From: Salinispora vitiensis
GTDB taxonomy: Bacteria > Actinomycetota > Actinomycetes > Mycobacteriales > Micromonosporaceae
Assembly (NCBI RefSeq): GCF_000378825.1
Contig: NZ_KB900388.1
Span: 6,536 to 70,535, forward strand
Reading direction: 5' to 3'
Length of the DNA stretch: 64,000 nucleotides
Under the pieces are notes generated by a model, which did not search any database, was not told the DNA's origin, and saw nothing but the letters and a program-made list of their open reading frames with translations. The first letter of the stretch is position 1. Each line of letters starts with the position of its first letter. The position numbers and the translations under genes were made by a program. This document shows positions 1 through 8,902 of the stretch, one piece after another.

Positions 1-3000
1 GGGTTGGTCGGGCAGTTTCAGGGTTGCGGTGTGGCGGTTGTTGTCGCCCGGGGTGAGGGTGATGGGTTGCCAGGTGGTGCCGTCGTCGTAGGAGATCTCG
101 AGTTCTACTGCGGTGATGGTGCCGGTACCGGAGCCGCCGGGCTGTGGTCTGGGGGTGATGCTGATGTCTTGGTGGGTGCCGGCTTCAGCGTCGCCTCGTA
201 GGTCGGTTTCCAGTTCGTAGTCGAGCTGCAGCAGGGTGAGCGGTTCGGGCGTGTTGGGGTCGGCGTCGTTGGTGCTGGAGATGAAGTCCCACTCGGTGTG
301 GGTACGGGTCGACAACCCCCACTCGTCGGCCGAGCGTGACGCGTCCAGCACCAGCCGGTACGGCAGCGTCCCGGCCGGCACCTCCTTCTTGATCAAATGG
401 GCAAAATTCTGGTCTTCGTGTAGCAGGGTGTCGCCCTGATAAAGCTTGATGTGTTCCTGTGCCGCGGGATACCTCATCGCCCCGCTGTGGTCGAGCACGG
501 CGCCCGACGGGCTCCAGGAATGCGGGTTGAGAGTCATCTGGTCCTGGTATCGACTGTTCCGGAGATAGGACGACTGGTTGAAGGCTGGCCGGATGGCGGG
601 GGCGAACCAGTCCAGCCGCGTGGTCGTGCCCTCGGCGTAGGTGTGCGCGTCCGCCGCGACGTAGAAGTCACGCTGTATGTGGCCCTCAACCCAGGGGATT
701 CCCGGGGTGACCCATTCGGTGCGGGTGCTGGGATGCCACTCCGGCTCGAGGACTCCGAGGGGGAGGCCGATGGCCGTGTCGGCACGGTAGCCGGCGCCTT
801 CGGTGTCCTGGACGGCGTGGTAGCGCGCGTCGATTCGGGCCAGGTCGTGGTGGCTGGGGTGGTAGGTGAGGGGCTGGTCGGGCACCTGGTCTCGCCAGAT
901 CCGGACCAGGTCGTAGACGGTGTCGGGGTACTGCTCCTGGTCGACCTGCAGTGGGGGTATGCCGTGTTCGGCGAGGGTGATCAGGATGTTTCCGATGTCG
1001 CGGTGGACACTGGCGACGGGGATGGGTGATTCGCCGACATCTTCGTGCAGGATTCCGGGGTTGTCGTTGACGACCAGGAGGAGTGCGGCTCCGGCGGCGG
1101 CCGCGGCGGCGGCCCGGTCGGCTGCGTTGACCTCGTCGCTGCGTTTGACGACGGCGATTTTGCCGTCGGCGTCGAGGGTGGCGTAGTCCTCGGGGATGCC
1201 GGTGCCGGCGTAGACGGGGCGCAGCCATTGTTTGCCGGTGGTGATGGTGCTGCCGGGTTGGACGACGGCGTCGATGGGGAGTATGCCGAGGGCGCGCAGG
1301 CTCAGGACCGGTGCTCCCTTGCGCCACTTAGCTGCCATAGCGAAAGTGCTCTCGGTGGTCTTCTCGGTCGGTAGGACATATAGGTCGTCATAGACCGGCG
1401 AGATGGAGTGGACATAGTAGAGCGGGCCGGCGCCGGTGCCGTAGTCGATGATGTACTGGAGCAGCCGCTGCCGGTCTTCGCTGCGTTGGGGGGTGGCGAT
1501 GTCGAGTAGTCGTGCCGCGCTGGCGTCCAGGTTCACCTCGGTTGGTTTGTCTAGTACGACTTCCGGGGCGGCCAGCAGGGCGAGGCCGAGGGAGTCCGCT
1601 CGTTCACCCGGGACCTCCGCCCTCGTTTCCAGCGTGTAGGTCCCTGGTGGCAGGCGCAGCGTCCGTTCACCATCGACCGGAATGTACCGGGGGAACCATT
1701 CGCCGGCTGCCCGTACCACGACGAACTCCTGGGTGGGGTCGCCGTTGCGGTCGCGGAGTTTGATGGTCAGGCCGTAGCGTTCGTCCTCTTTGAGGAGGCC
1801 GAGGGCGGTGCGGGTGAGGGTTTCGCCGGTGGTGCGGTCGGTGCCGACGAGGTAGCCGGTGTGTGAGCCGATGGCGATTCCATTGGGGTCGGCGGTCACC
1901 GGGACGTCCACCTGGCCGCCCGCTGGCACGGTCACCTTGGAGTCGTTGAGCGTGAACGCGTCGCTGCCGGTGGTGGTCAGGTCGAGGGTGACCGGGGTGG
2001 TGCCGCTGTTGGTGAAGGTGACCGGTTCGGTTACGGGGGTGTCGGTGGGCTGGTGCGGCCACTCGAAGTAGCCGATGAACGCCGAGCCGGCGGCGCGTAC
2101 AGTGCTGTCCACGGCCGCGGCCACATCCAGTCGGCCGGTGCCGACCTGGAACGCGGTGTAGCTGTCACTCAGCGTCTCGGCGCTGCTCATCAGGGCGTCT
2201 TTGAGCTGTTGACCGGTCCAGTCGGGGTGTTGTTGGGCGAGGACGGCGGCCGCTCCGGCGACGTGTGGGGCCGCCATTGAGGTGCCGGTCTTGACGGTGT
2301 ACGTCCCGTCGCCGGTGCTGTGTTGGGAGCGGGCGGCGTTGATTGCGACGCCGGGGGCGGTGAGGTCGGGCTTGAGCCCTCCGCTCCCGGCCAGTGGTCC
2401 GACGCTGGAGAAGCTGGCGAGCTGGTCCTGCTTGTCGACGGCACCGACCGTGAGCGCGCTTTCGGCGTTGCCGGGGGTGCCGATGGTCGTTCCGTTGTTG
2501 CCGGCGGCGATGACGAAGAGGGTGCCATGCTGTGCGGAGAGGTTGTCCACGGCGAGGGTCATCGGGTCGAGGACATCGGTACGCGCCGCGTTGCCGAGGC
2601 TCATGTTGACCACATCGGCGCCGGATTCGGCGGCCCACTGCATGCCGGCGATGATCCAGGAGTCCTGGCCGACGCCTCCGTTGTTGAGGACTTTGCCGAT
2701 GATCAGGTCGGCTGCGGGTGCGACGCCGGTGTTGTCGCCGTCGGAGGCGGCGCCGGTGCCGGCGATGATCGAGGCGACGTGGGTGCCGTGCCCCTGTGGG
2801 TCGGTGGCGTCCTGGTCGGGGACGAAGCTCACCATGTCCTGGATTTGATCCACGAGGTCGGGGTGGGTGGGGTCGATGCCGGTGTCGAGGACGGCGACGG
2901 TGGCGCCGTCGCCGTCGTAGCCGGCCTCCCACGCCTCGGGGGCGCCGACCTGGGGGACGCTGTCGGCGAGGGTGGCCTGGACCTGGCCGTCGAGCCAGAG

Positions 3001-3621
3001 TTTGGCGCCGGTGCTTTCAGCCCGGGTCTGACTGGAGCCGGCGGTGAGGGTGGTCCAGAGGGTGCGGGTGTCTTCTTTGTCGGTGGTGAGGGCGTGGCCG
3101 TTGATGGCGGGTAGGTCGTGGGTGAGCGTGGCACCGGCCGGTGCGGCGGTGGTGCGGGTTGCTGCTTCCGGGTAGGTGGCGATCAGCGGTATGTCGGTGG
3201 TGTGGGCGTCGTCGTAGCCCATGTCGATGAGGTCGGTGACGTTGAACAGTCGCTGGTCGAGCCGATCGTCGGCGAGCAGGGGTATGGCTTCGTCGGGGAC
3301 GACGTAGAGGTCGTCGCCGTGTTGTTGGACGCTGAAGCCGCCGGTGGCGTCGTCGGGCTGCTCGACCTCGGTCAGGGTCTTGCCGTCGGCGAGGGCGCGG
3401 ACGGTGACGATGTCGCCGGTGACCAGGGTGACGGTGTGCGCCTCCGGCGCGGTGCCGGCAGTGGCGAGGGGATTGGTTGTCGGGGACAGGCCGGCGTTCG
3501 CGGCAGCCGGATCGAGCGCGGCGACGGAGGTCGCGATCATCCCGACGGCCACGGCGGCGGCGATCAGCCGCCGCCGTGAGCCGCCAGCAGCGAACGGGCT
3601 TGAATGGGAAGACATAGACAT
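1..3621 (-). CDS. Secreted subtilisin-like serine protease (S8), 3' end outside window
   Basis: Exported S8-family endopeptidase. The gene runs off the left edge: 1,207 codons are visible and no stop is seen. From ATG at 3621 (in-frame ATG also at 3615) there is an export signal, with SRRR at residues 15-18, a hydrophobic stretch to about 35 and an ANA cleavage site near 43. A propeptide-like segment precedes the catalytic domain: Asp246 in VLDTGID, His278 in GHGTHVAS, oxyanion Asn near 374 in AAGNNG and Ser448 in GTSMAAPH. An Ala-rich stretch after VVKRSDE (about residue 823) resembles a protease-associated insert. The remaining C-terminal half is probably beta-rich and was not assigned. The complete triad suggests an active extracellular enzyme; its substrate is unknown. 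Family call is firm. Confidence 0.93.
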   Translation of the reverse strand, partial: MSMSSHSSPFAAGGSRRRLIAAAVAVGMIATSVAALDPAAANAGLSPTTNPLATAGTAPEAHTVTLVTGDIVTVRALADGKTLTEVEQPDDATGGFSVQQHGDDLYVVPDEAIPLLADDRLDQRLFNVTDLIDMGYDDAHTTDIPLIATYPEAATRTTAAPAGATLTHDLPAINGHALTTDKEDTRTLWTTLTAGSSQTRAESTGAKLWLDGQVQATLADSVPQVGAPEAWEAGYDGDGATVAVLDTGIDPTHPDLVDQIQDMVSFVPDQDATDPQGHGTHVASIIAGTGAASDGDNTGVAPAADLIIGKVLNNGGVGQDSWIIAGMQWAAESGADVVNMSLGNAARTDVLDPMTLAVDNLSAQHGTLFVIAAGNNGTTIGTPGNAESALTVGAVDKQDQLASFSSVGPLAGSGGLKPDLTAPGVAINAARSQHSTGDGTYTVKTGTSMAAPHVAGAAAVLAQQHPDWTGQQLKDALMSSAETLSDSYTAFQVGTGRLDVAAAVDSTVRAAGSAFIGYFEWPHQPTDTPVTEPVTFTNSGTTPVTLDLTTTGSDAFTLNDSKVTVPAGGQVDVPVTADPNGIAIGSHTGYLVGTDRTTGETLTRTALGLLKEDERYGLTIKLRDRNGDPTQEFVVVRAAGEWFPRYIPVDGERTLRLPPGTYTLETRAEVPGERADSLGLALLAAPEVVLDKPTEVNLDASAARLLDIATPQRSEDRQRLLQYIIDYGTGAGPLYYVHSISPVYDDLYVLPTEKTTESTFAMAAKWRKGAPVLSLRALGILPIDAVVQPGSTITTGKQWLRPVYAGTGIPEDYATLDADGKIAVVKRSDEVNAADRAAAAAAAGAALLLVVNDNPGILHEDVGESPIPVASVHRDIGNILITLAEHGIPPLQVDQEQYPDTVYDLVRIWRDQVPDQPLTYHPSHHDLARIDARYHAVQDTEGAGYRADTAIGLPLGVLEPEWHPSTRTEWVTPGIPWVEGHIQRDFYVAADAHTYAEGTTTRLDWFAPAIRPAFNQSSYLRNSRYQDQMTLNPHSWSPSGAVLDHSGAMRYPAAQEHIKLYQGDTLLHEDQNFAHLIKKEVPAGTLPYRLVLDASRSADEWGLSTRTHTEWDFISSTNDADPNTPEPLTLLQLDYELETDLRGDAEAGTHQDISITPRPQPGGSGTGTITAVELEISYDDGTTWQPITLTPGDNNRHTATLKLPDQP

Positions 3622-3728
3622 GGTTCTACCCACCGCGCCCGGAAAGGTAAACACTCCGTGAGTTCTTGACTACCTAGCGGCGGGTTTGTCAGAGTGGACG
3701 AGCCCGTGCCGAGCGGTCGGCGCCGCGA

Positions 3729-4151
3729 TCAGAGGTCGAGCAGGATGGTGCGCGGGCCGACGTTCACGCTCTCCACCAGCATCTGGGCCCGGAAGCGTCC
3801 AGTCTCCACCTTGGCCCCACGGGCGCGTAGCTCCTCGACGACCGCGATGACCAGAGGCTCGGCCACCTCCGCCGGGGCGGCGGCGGTCCAACTCGGGCGG
3901 CGGCCCTTGCGGGCGTCCCCGTAGAGGGTGAACTGGCTGACCACCAGGATCGGGGCACCGAGGTCGGCGGCCGACCGTTCCTCGTCGAGGATCCGCAGCT
4001 CGTGCACCTTGCGGGCGAGGGTCCGGGCGGTCTGCGTCGTGTCGGAGTGGGTCACCCCGAGCAGCACCAGCAGGCCGTCGTTGATCGCCCCCACCACCAC
4101 ATCGTCAACCGTGACCTGGGCCCGGCCGACCGTCTGCACCACCGCCCGCAT
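3729..4151 (-). CDS. dtd: D-aminoacyl-tRNA deacylase (DTD)
   Basis: Cytosolic proofreading enzyme that hydrolyses D-aminoacyl-tRNAs. The 140-residue product has the usual DTD length, with the family motifs [15 protein letters not shown] and, near the C-terminus, [11 protein letters not shown] (the cis Gly-Pro motif). A longer reading frame extends upstream, but the DTD family begins at MRAVVQ, so ATG at 4151 is chosen. That ATG shares one base with the stop of the upstream methyltransferase gene (TGATG), so translation is probably coupled. About 107 bp without a gene separate its stop from the protease start. Confidence 0.95.
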   Translation of the reverse strand: MRAVVQTVGRAQVTVDDVVVGAINDGLLVLLGVTHSDTTQTARTLARKVHELRILDEERSAADLGAPILVVSQFTLYGDARKGRRPSWTAAAPAEVAEPLVIAVVEELRARGAKVETGRFRAQMLVESVNVGPRTILLDL

Positions 4152-5620
4152 CAGTCCATCACCGGCTCGACGAAACCGCGCTCGACCAGGTGGGCCACGA
4201 TCGGGCCGGCCGCCTCCGCCAGCTCGCCCGGGGCCACGTCGTGCGCGGAGGCGAGCAGGGCGAGCTGATCGCGCAGCGGCAACCGCCCGTCCGCTCCGCC
4301 GACCAGGGCCAGGACGATCGGATCGATCTCCTCGGTCCAGCGCAGGCCGTTCGGCATGGCGAGGATCTGCCGGTTCACCGACCACCCCTCGTCACTCATG
4401 GTGGCCTCCTGCCGCAGCTGGAGGTCATCGGCGGCCCGGTAGCGCGCCGCGAGCAGCCCGTCGGTGTCGCGGACCCGGAGCCACTCCTGGCGGTCGAACC
4501 ATTCGGTGACCCGGTCGCCGAGCGGCGCCTCGACCAGCTGGCGCAGCTCCTCTACCCGGACGACCGGGTCGTCGTGACCGGAGCGGCGCAGCGAAACGAT
4601 GCCGAAGCCGATCGCCTCGACCTTGTGCGCGTCGAACCAGTCCAACCACTCGGCCATCCGTTCCGGGCTGGCCGTTTCGCCGACGTCGGAGAGCCACAGA
4701 TTGACGTACGCCATCGGGTCGGCGACCTCGCGCTGGATCACCCAGGCATCCAGCCCACTGCCGGCGAACCAGCCGGCGACCCGCTCGGCCCAGTCCTCGC
4801 CAGTGACGTGCACCCAATTCGCGAGGTACTGCATGGTGCCGCCCTCGGTGAGCAGGCTCGGGGCGGCGGCGGCCAACTCGGCGCCGATCGCGTCGCCCAC
4901 CCGCCCGGAGTCGCGATAGACGTGCGTGGTGGTGCCCGGCCCAACAACGAAGGGTGGGTTGCTGACCACCAGATCGAAGCGACGCCCGGCGACCGGAGCG
5001 GTCAGGTCGCCGCGAAGGAGCTCCCAGTCCTGCCCGTTCAGGGCGGCGGTGGTCGCGGCGAAGCGCAACGCCCGCTCGGAGAGGTCGGTGGCGGTGACCC
5101 GCCGGGCGTGGGTGGAGAGGTGCAGGGCCTGGACGCCGGAGCCGGTGCCCAGATCGAGTGCGGTCTCGACCGGTTGTCGGACGGTCGCCCCGATCAGGGT
5201 CTGGGTGGCGCCGCCGATGCCGAGTACATGCTCGGCCTGCAACGCCCGGCCGGGGTGGGTGCTGGCGGGCGCGTCGGCGAGCACCCACCAGTCGTCCCCG
5301 TACGGCTCCAGGTCGAGGCCCATCCGCAGGCCGTCGCCGTGCCGCTCGACCAGGCCACCGGCGAGCGCCTCCTTGATCGGCAGCGGCGCGAGCGCGGTGG
5401 CGACCGCCTCGTACGGCTCGGTCTGTTCGCAGACGAAGAGCCGGATCAGGGTGGCGAGGGGATCGCGGTCCTCGGTGGCGCGTAGCGCGGCCCGGAAGTC
5501 GTTGTGGGCCATCCCGCCGGTCGCCTGCGACCCCAGCCGGCCGGCGATCCCGTTCGAGGTGAAGTTCGCCCGGGTCAGGGCGTTGCGCAGCGCCGCGACG
5601 CCGGCGGGGGAGAAGAGCAT
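4151..5620 (-). CDS. Class I SAM-dependent methyltransferase (NPPF type)
   Basis: Predicted SAM-dependent methyltransferase of 489 residues. It has the glycine-rich SAM loop [13 protein letters not shown] in the middle and the catalytic tetrapeptide NPPF ([10 protein letters not shown]), as in enzymes that methylate glutamine side chains or the exocyclic amine of bases (PrmC/HemK and RsmC-like). The large N- and C-terminal extensions resemble an actinobacterial subfamily; the substrate cannot be told. ATG at 5620 is chosen; an in-frame GTG at 5635 preceded by CAGGAT could be a leaderless start five codons upstream. The stop overlaps the dtd start by one base, suggesting a shared translation-related role. 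Confidence 0.8.
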   Translation of the reverse strand: MLFSPAGVAALRNALTRANFTSNGIAGRLGSQATGGMAHNDFRAALRATEDRDPLATLIRLFVCEQTEPYEAVATALAPLPIKEALAGGLVERHGDGLRMGLDLEPYGDDWWVLADAPASTHPGRALQAEHVLGIGGATQTLIGATVRQPVETALDLGTGSGVQALHLSTHARRVTATDLSERALRFAATTAALNGQDWELLRGDLTAPVAGRRFDLVVSNPPFVVGPGTTTHVYRDSGRVGDAIGAELAAAAPSLLTEGGTMQYLANWVHVTGEDWAERVAGWFAGSGLDAWVIQREVADPMAYVNLWLSDVGETASPERMAEWLDWFDAHKVEAIGFGIVSLRRSGHDDPVVRVEELRQLVEAPLGDRVTEWFDRQEWLRVRDTDGLLAARYRAADDLQLRQEATMSDEGWSVNRQILAMPNGLRWTEEIDPIVLALVGGADGRLPLRDQLALLASAHDVAPGELAEAAGPIVAHLVERGFVEPVMD

Positions 5621-5729
5621 GTCATCTGGGTCCACGTCGCTATCCTGCCCGCCATCGACATCGTCGTGGGCGGCACCCGCCGGACTTCGGCCACCGGTGT
5701 CAACCGGGAGCGTCGGGGTGGCGGCCCGC

Positions 5730-5772
5730 CCCACGGCGAGGCCGGGCTGCCCTGGCCCACGGCGAGGCCGGG
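5730..5772. repeat. Short tandem direct repeat
   Basis: Seventeen bases (cccacggcgaggccggg) occur at 5730-5746 and again at 5756-5772, a 26-bp period. They lie in the gap between the DUF397 stop and the methyltransferase start, on the transcribed side of both. Function unknown. Confidence 0.6.
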
Positions 5773-5817
5773 GGGCGGCCCCAGCCCAGGTGAGGCCGGG
5801 GCCGCCCCGCGTGGAGG

Positions 5818-6006
5818 TCAGGGTCGCCGGGCGAAGCCGACGAATGCCTGCCACGCCGCCGGCCCGAACGCCAGCGCGGGCCCGTGCGGGTCCTTGCTGT
5901 CGCGGACACCGACGACGCCAGGGAGGTTGTCGGCGACCTCTACACAGTCACCGCCGTTACCGCCACTCTTCGTGCTCTTGCGCCACCGGGCACCGGTCAG
6001 GTCCAT
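5818..6006 (-). CDS. DUF397 domain protein (module 1)
   Basis: A 62-residue DUF397 protein. The family pattern is clear: WRKSTKS near the start, GGDCVEVADN, VRDSKDP, then AFGPAAWQAFV. Start at ATG 6006 (MDLTGARWRKS), matching the usual length; longer frames upstream are ignored. It overlaps the 3' end of the XRE gene by 10 bp, so the two are co-translated. Such XRE/DUF397 pairs are abundant in sporulating actinomycetes and related to the WhiJ/AbaA/BldB group implicated in development; the molecular role of DUF397 is unsettled. Two further DUF397 genes lie near 50 kb. Confidence 0.92.
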   Translation of the reverse strand: MDLTGARWRKSTKSGGNGGDCVEVADNLPGVVGVRDSKDPHGPALAFGPAAWQAFVGFARRP

Positions 6007-6761
6007 GCTGCTGCCGCTTCTCTCAGGAGATCCAGGGAGCGCCCACGGGGGAGGGCCTCCCCACGAATGAGTTCCCACCGTCGCTCCAGCGTAACAATGT
6101 CCGATGTCTTCTCCAGTAGCTGCGCCCGCGCGGGGCTGTCCACGTGGGCCGCCCGTGACCCGTCCGGCATGTCGGCGATGGTGAAGGGCCCGTCCAGCCC
6201 CGGGTAGCTGGGGGCGTCGAACGGGACGACGTGCAGTTGCACCTTCGGCGACTCGGCGCAGGCCAGGAGGTGGGCGAGCTGCTCGGCCATGAGGGCCCGG
6301 CTGTCGCCGACCCGCCGGCGCAGGACCCCGGCGTCCAGCACGGCGATCAGCAGCGGCCCCTGCTCGCGCTGGAGGATCGCCTGGCGGTTTAGCCGAGCCT
6401 CGACGAGATCGTCGGTGTCGGTGGTGAGAATGCCACCGGCGAGGGTCGCCTCCGCGTACGCCTCGGTCTGGAGCAGCCCCGGCACCCAGGCGAGTTGGAA
6501 GGCCCGTAACGCGATCGCCTCGCGTTCGACGTTGACCCAGGGGCGGAACCAGACCGGCTCCCGGCGGCGGCTCACGTCCGGCCAGAGGGTGTCGATGTCT
6601 CGGCCCAGCAGCTCCGCGACGGTGGCCCGGTGCCGGGCCTGTGGGATGTGGCCGGGGTTGGCCCACCGCGCGGCGGTCTTCGGATGGACGCCGACCTGAC
6701 CCGCGAGGCTTTCGGCGGTATGCCCCGCCTCGGCGAGCGCTGCGACAAACGCGTGGTTCAT
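5997..6761 (-). CDS. XRE-family regulator with DUF5753 domain (module 1)
   Basis: DNA-binding regulator of 254 residues. The N-terminal helix-turn-helix (MNHAFVAALAEAGHTAESLAGQVGVHPKTAARWANP) is shown here only by its ends, MNHAFV and ARWANP; the DUF5753 domain follows, with WVPGLLQTEAYA at about residues 90-100 and the QLHVVPFD segment. ATG at 6761 fits the HTH boundary. It forms an operon with the downstream DUF397 gene (10-bp overlap) and is divergent from two small genes starting at 6952. The 190-bp shared gap carries two GACTGTCCA repeats that may be its operators. Confidence 0.9.
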   Translation of the reverse strand: MNHAFVAALAEAGHTAESLAGQVGVHPKTAARWANPGHIPQARHRATVAELLGRDIDTLWPDVSRRREPVWFRPWVNVEREAIALRAFQLAWVPGLLQTEAYAEATLAGGILTTDTDDLVEARLNRQAILQREQGPLLIAVLDAGVLRRRVGDSRALMAEQLAHLLACAESPKVQLHVVPFDAPSYPGLDGPFTIADMPDGSRAAHVDSPARAQLLEKTSDIVTLERRWELIRGEALPRGRSLDLLREAAAAWT

Positions 6762-6785
6762 GCCTGCTCCAATCCAGAACAAAGA

Positions 6786-6826
6786 GACTGTCCAAAAAAC
6801 TAAATGCAACGCTGTGTGACTGTCCA
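6786..6826. promoter_or_regulatory. Pair of GACTGTCCA direct repeats, candidate operator
   Basis: GACTGTCCA occurs at 6786-6794 and 6818-6826, starts 32 bp apart (about three helical turns), in an unusually A-rich patch between the divergent XRE gene and the small-protein operon. The position suits control by the XRE protein. Inference only. Confidence 0.4.
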
Positions 6827-6951
6827 GCTCCGGGCTGGAGGGTGAGGGCAGGACGGTGCGGTCGGTAGCGGAGCGGACCCGCCGGCGGCACTGTCGGGCC
6901 GCCCCACCGGGGGAGGCGGGGCGGCCCTTCCAACTCACCGAGGAGGTAGCC

Positions 6952-7143
6952 ATGTCAGTACGTCTATTCCGTTGTCGGCGTCGTCGGGAAGACACCCCGG
7001 TGGAGCTACCGCGGCGGAATCCGGCCGCGGTAGCTCCACCGCCGGCCTGGATGACGGCACCGACCGCGGCGTTTCTCCAGCCCGGTCGGGTCGGTTGGCT
7101 GACCCCCGCCCAGTCCTGGCGGGCGAACGGGGGGCGGTGGTGA
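6952..7143 (+). CDS. Small hypothetical protein of the XRE module 1 divergent operon
   Basis: A 63-residue protein starting at ATG 6952 behind GAGGAGGT. It begins MSVRLFRCRRRRED, is rich in Arg, Pro and Ala, and has no membrane segment or recognised domain. Its TGA overlaps the GTG start of the next gene (GTGA), so the two are probably translated together. It is transcribed away from the XRE/DUF397 pair, an arrangement repeated in the second module, where the divergent operon encodes different proteins. Function unknown. Confidence 0.65.
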   Translation: MSVRLFRCRRRREDTPVELPRRNPAAVAPPPAWMTAPTAAFLQPGRVGWLTPAQSWRANGGRW

Positions 7144-7484
7144 ATCCGCACCCGCACCCGTTGCCGCAGCCGAGACTCGGCCCCCATCCCGAATACCCCC
7201 GGCACCGCGCCGGGAACCGGCCGCCGCACACGCCGCTGCGGCCGATGTGGGCGTGCCGGGCATGTGGCCAGCCGTGGCCCTGCGCGGAGGCCCGGCTGCT
7301 GTTGAAAGCCGAGTTTGCGACGCGCCCACCCAGTTTGTCGATCTACCTCGCCGGGCTGTTCTACGAGGCGATGCACGACCTGTATCACTTGAACCCGCAC
7401 GACGGGCCGGGCCCGCGTGAGCTCTTCGACCGTTTCGTGGCCTGGGGCCCCTACCGGCGATCCGTCGGGCAGCCCGGGGAGTAG
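7140..7484 (+). CDS. Conserved hypothetical protein with WACRACGQPWPC motif
   Basis: A 114-residue protein starting at GTG 7140, overlapping the previous stop. The middle has WACRACGQPWPCAEA, a Cys-rich signature (CxxC plus a third Cys) followed by a helical C-terminus (YLAGLFYEAMHDLYHLNP). Small proteins of this type are common next to XRE/DUF397 pairs in Micromonosporaceae and are sometimes labelled flavin reductase, a name nothing in this sequence supports. It could bind metal through the Cys residues. Function unknown. Confidence 0.7.
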   Translation: MNPHPHPLPQPRLGPHPEYPRHRAGNRPPHTPLRPMWACRACGQPWPCAEARLLLKAEFATRPPSLSIYLAGLFYEAMHDLYHLNPHDGPGPRELFDRFVAWGPYRRSVGQPGE

Positions 7485-7520
7485 GACCTCGCGTGCAGGA
7501 ATCGTGCTCCTCTCGCAATG

Positions 7521-7605
7521 CCGGAGGGCGAGGTGACGGCGCCCTCTCGCGGCGCCGGAGGGCGAGGTTGACGGCGACCTCCCACGGCCGGAGGGCGAGG
7601 TGACA
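7521..7605. repeat. Three-copy intergenic tandem repeat
   Basis: The motif ccggagggcgaggt(t)gac occurs at 7521, 7555 and 7588, a 33-34 bp period, between the 114-residue protein gene and DUF3099. The middle copy has one extra t. No hairpin or ORF explains it. Confidence 0.6.
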
Positions 7606-7632
7606 GGATGAGGGGGATCCCCGAGGAGGTCC

Positions 7633-7998
7633 GTGGTGAAGCGTCCGGCGTACCAGCCGATCCTGATCACCGACGCCCCGCGCAGCCAGGACGATCAGCT
7701 CACCAGCCGCCAGAAGCGGTACGTGCTGATGATGGGCGTCCGGGTGGTGTGCCTGATTGTCGGCGCGATCCTGGTCGGCGTGGAGGCCCCCATGCTCTGG
7801 CTCTGGCTGCCCCTGGCCGGCGTGGGCATGATCCTGATTCCGTGGCTGGCCGTGCTGCTGGCCAACGACCGGCCGCCGAAGGAGAAGCACCGCCTCGGTG
7901 GCCGGTTCCGGTCCCGATCCCGGTCCCTGGCGGACCCGGCGCCGATGAGTCTCACGGCCGAGGAACAGCCGCGCACGGTCATCGACGCCGAGCAGTAG
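7633..7998 (+). CDS. DUF3099 membrane protein
   Basis: A 121-residue membrane protein of the actinobacterial DUF3099 family. The signature ITDAPRSQDDQLTSRQKRYV precedes two transmembrane segments (about residues 33-52 and 57-78); the tail is charged (RPPKEKHRLGGRFRSRSRSL) and likely cytoplasmic. Start at GTG 7633 or the adjacent GTG 7636; GAGGAGG lies just upstream. It stands alone and converges on psuK with only 7 bp between the stops. Role unknown. Confidence 0.85.
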   Translation: MVKRPAYQPILITDAPRSQDDQLTSRQKRYVLMMGVRVVCLIVGAILVGVEAPMLWLWLPLAGVGMILIPWLAVLLANDRPPKEKHRLGGRFRSRSRSLADPAPMSLTAEEQPRTVIDAEQ

Positions 7999-8005
7999 CC
8001 GGGGG

Positions 8006-8902
8006 TCAGGCCGGTGGTCGGGCCCCCACCTGGCCGACTGCCGACGCGCCTAGGTCACCGGCCCGCTGCAGCACCGCCTCCGGGGCGGCTCCGGTCAGCC
8101 AGGTGGAGAGCAGGCCGGCGGCGAACGCGTCGCCAGCGCCGGTGGGATCGACCACCGTCATCCGACGGGTCGGGGTCACCGCGAGCATGGCGTCCCGGTC
8201 CACCCAGACCGCGCCGGCCGCTCCCCGTTTGACCACCACCCGCCGGGCCGAGGCGGAGAGCACCCGCCCCTGCGCCGCCGGGTCAAGCCCGCCCGCCAGC
8301 ACCCGGGCCTCCGCGGCGTTGACCAGGAGCAGGTCGATGCCGCGTACCCAGCTCAGGAAGGCCGCCGCGCCGACCCGCTGCAGCGGTGCCGCACTGGCCG
8401 CGTCCACGCTGATCGACAGCCCCCGTTCGCGGGCCGCCGCCAGTGCGCGGAGCCCGGCCGGCCGGGACCCGGCATCCAGCAGGGTGTAACCGGACAGGTG
8501 CAGATGGCCGGCGTCCGGGGTGGCGTCAAGAGCGGCGTCCACCGCCGTCGGGGAAAGCCACAGGTTCGCCCCCCGTTCGGTGACCATCGTGCGTTCGTCG
8601 CTGGTGGCCAGCACCAGGACCGTGCCGGTGGGGACCTCGGGTACCCGGGTGACCGCGCAGTCGACCCCGCCGCGCTCCAACTCGGCGACCCGGTCCCGGC
8701 CGGGACCGTCGTCGCCCACCGCCCCGACCAACGTCACCGGCATGCCCAACGCGCCCAGCCAGGCCGCGGTGTTCGCCGCCTGGCCGCCTCCGGTGAACCG
8801 GATCTCGGCCGGCGTGTCCGAACCGGTCGTAAGCGGCCCGGCCAGCACCGCCACCACGTCGGTGATCAGGTCGCCGACGACGACCACCCGGGGTGGCGTC
8901 AT
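8006..8902 (-). CDS. psuK: PfkB-family kinase, probable pseudouridine kinase
   Basis: Sugar kinase of the PfkB/ribokinase family, 298 residues. Motifs: [18 protein letters not shown] (substrate side) and the C-terminal signature [15 protein letters not shown] with the catalytic Asp. Its start overlaps the stop of psuG by four bases (ATGA). PfkB kinases are hard to assign by sequence, but coupling to psuG points to phosphorylation of pseudouridine to pseudouridine 5'-phosphate, which PsuG then splits. No nucleoside transporter is adjacent, so the pathway may recycle pseudouridine from the cell's own RNA. Alternative: another nucleoside or sugar kinase. Confidence 0.85.
   Translation of the reverse strand: MTPPRVVVVGDLITDVVAVLAGPLTTGSDTPAEIRFTGGGQAANTAAWLGALGMPVTLVGAVGDDGPGRDRVAELERGGVDCAVTRVPEVPTGTVLVLATSDERTMVTERGANLWLSPTAVDAALDATPDAGHLHLSGYTLLDAGSRPAGLRALAAARERGLSISVDAASAAPLQRVGAAAFLSWVRGIDLLLVNAAEARVLAGGLDPAAQGRVLSASARRVVVKRGAAGAVWVDRDAMLAVTPTRRMTVVDPTGAGDAFAAGLLSTWLTGAAPEAVLQRAGDLGASAVGQVGARPPA

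Noticed and set aside
686..1327. Long Arg/Pro-rich reading frames antisense or out of frame with the subtilase
   Set aside because: High GC makes long spurious frames; these have no domain, no start signal and low-complexity composition, whereas the subtilase frame carries the complete triad.
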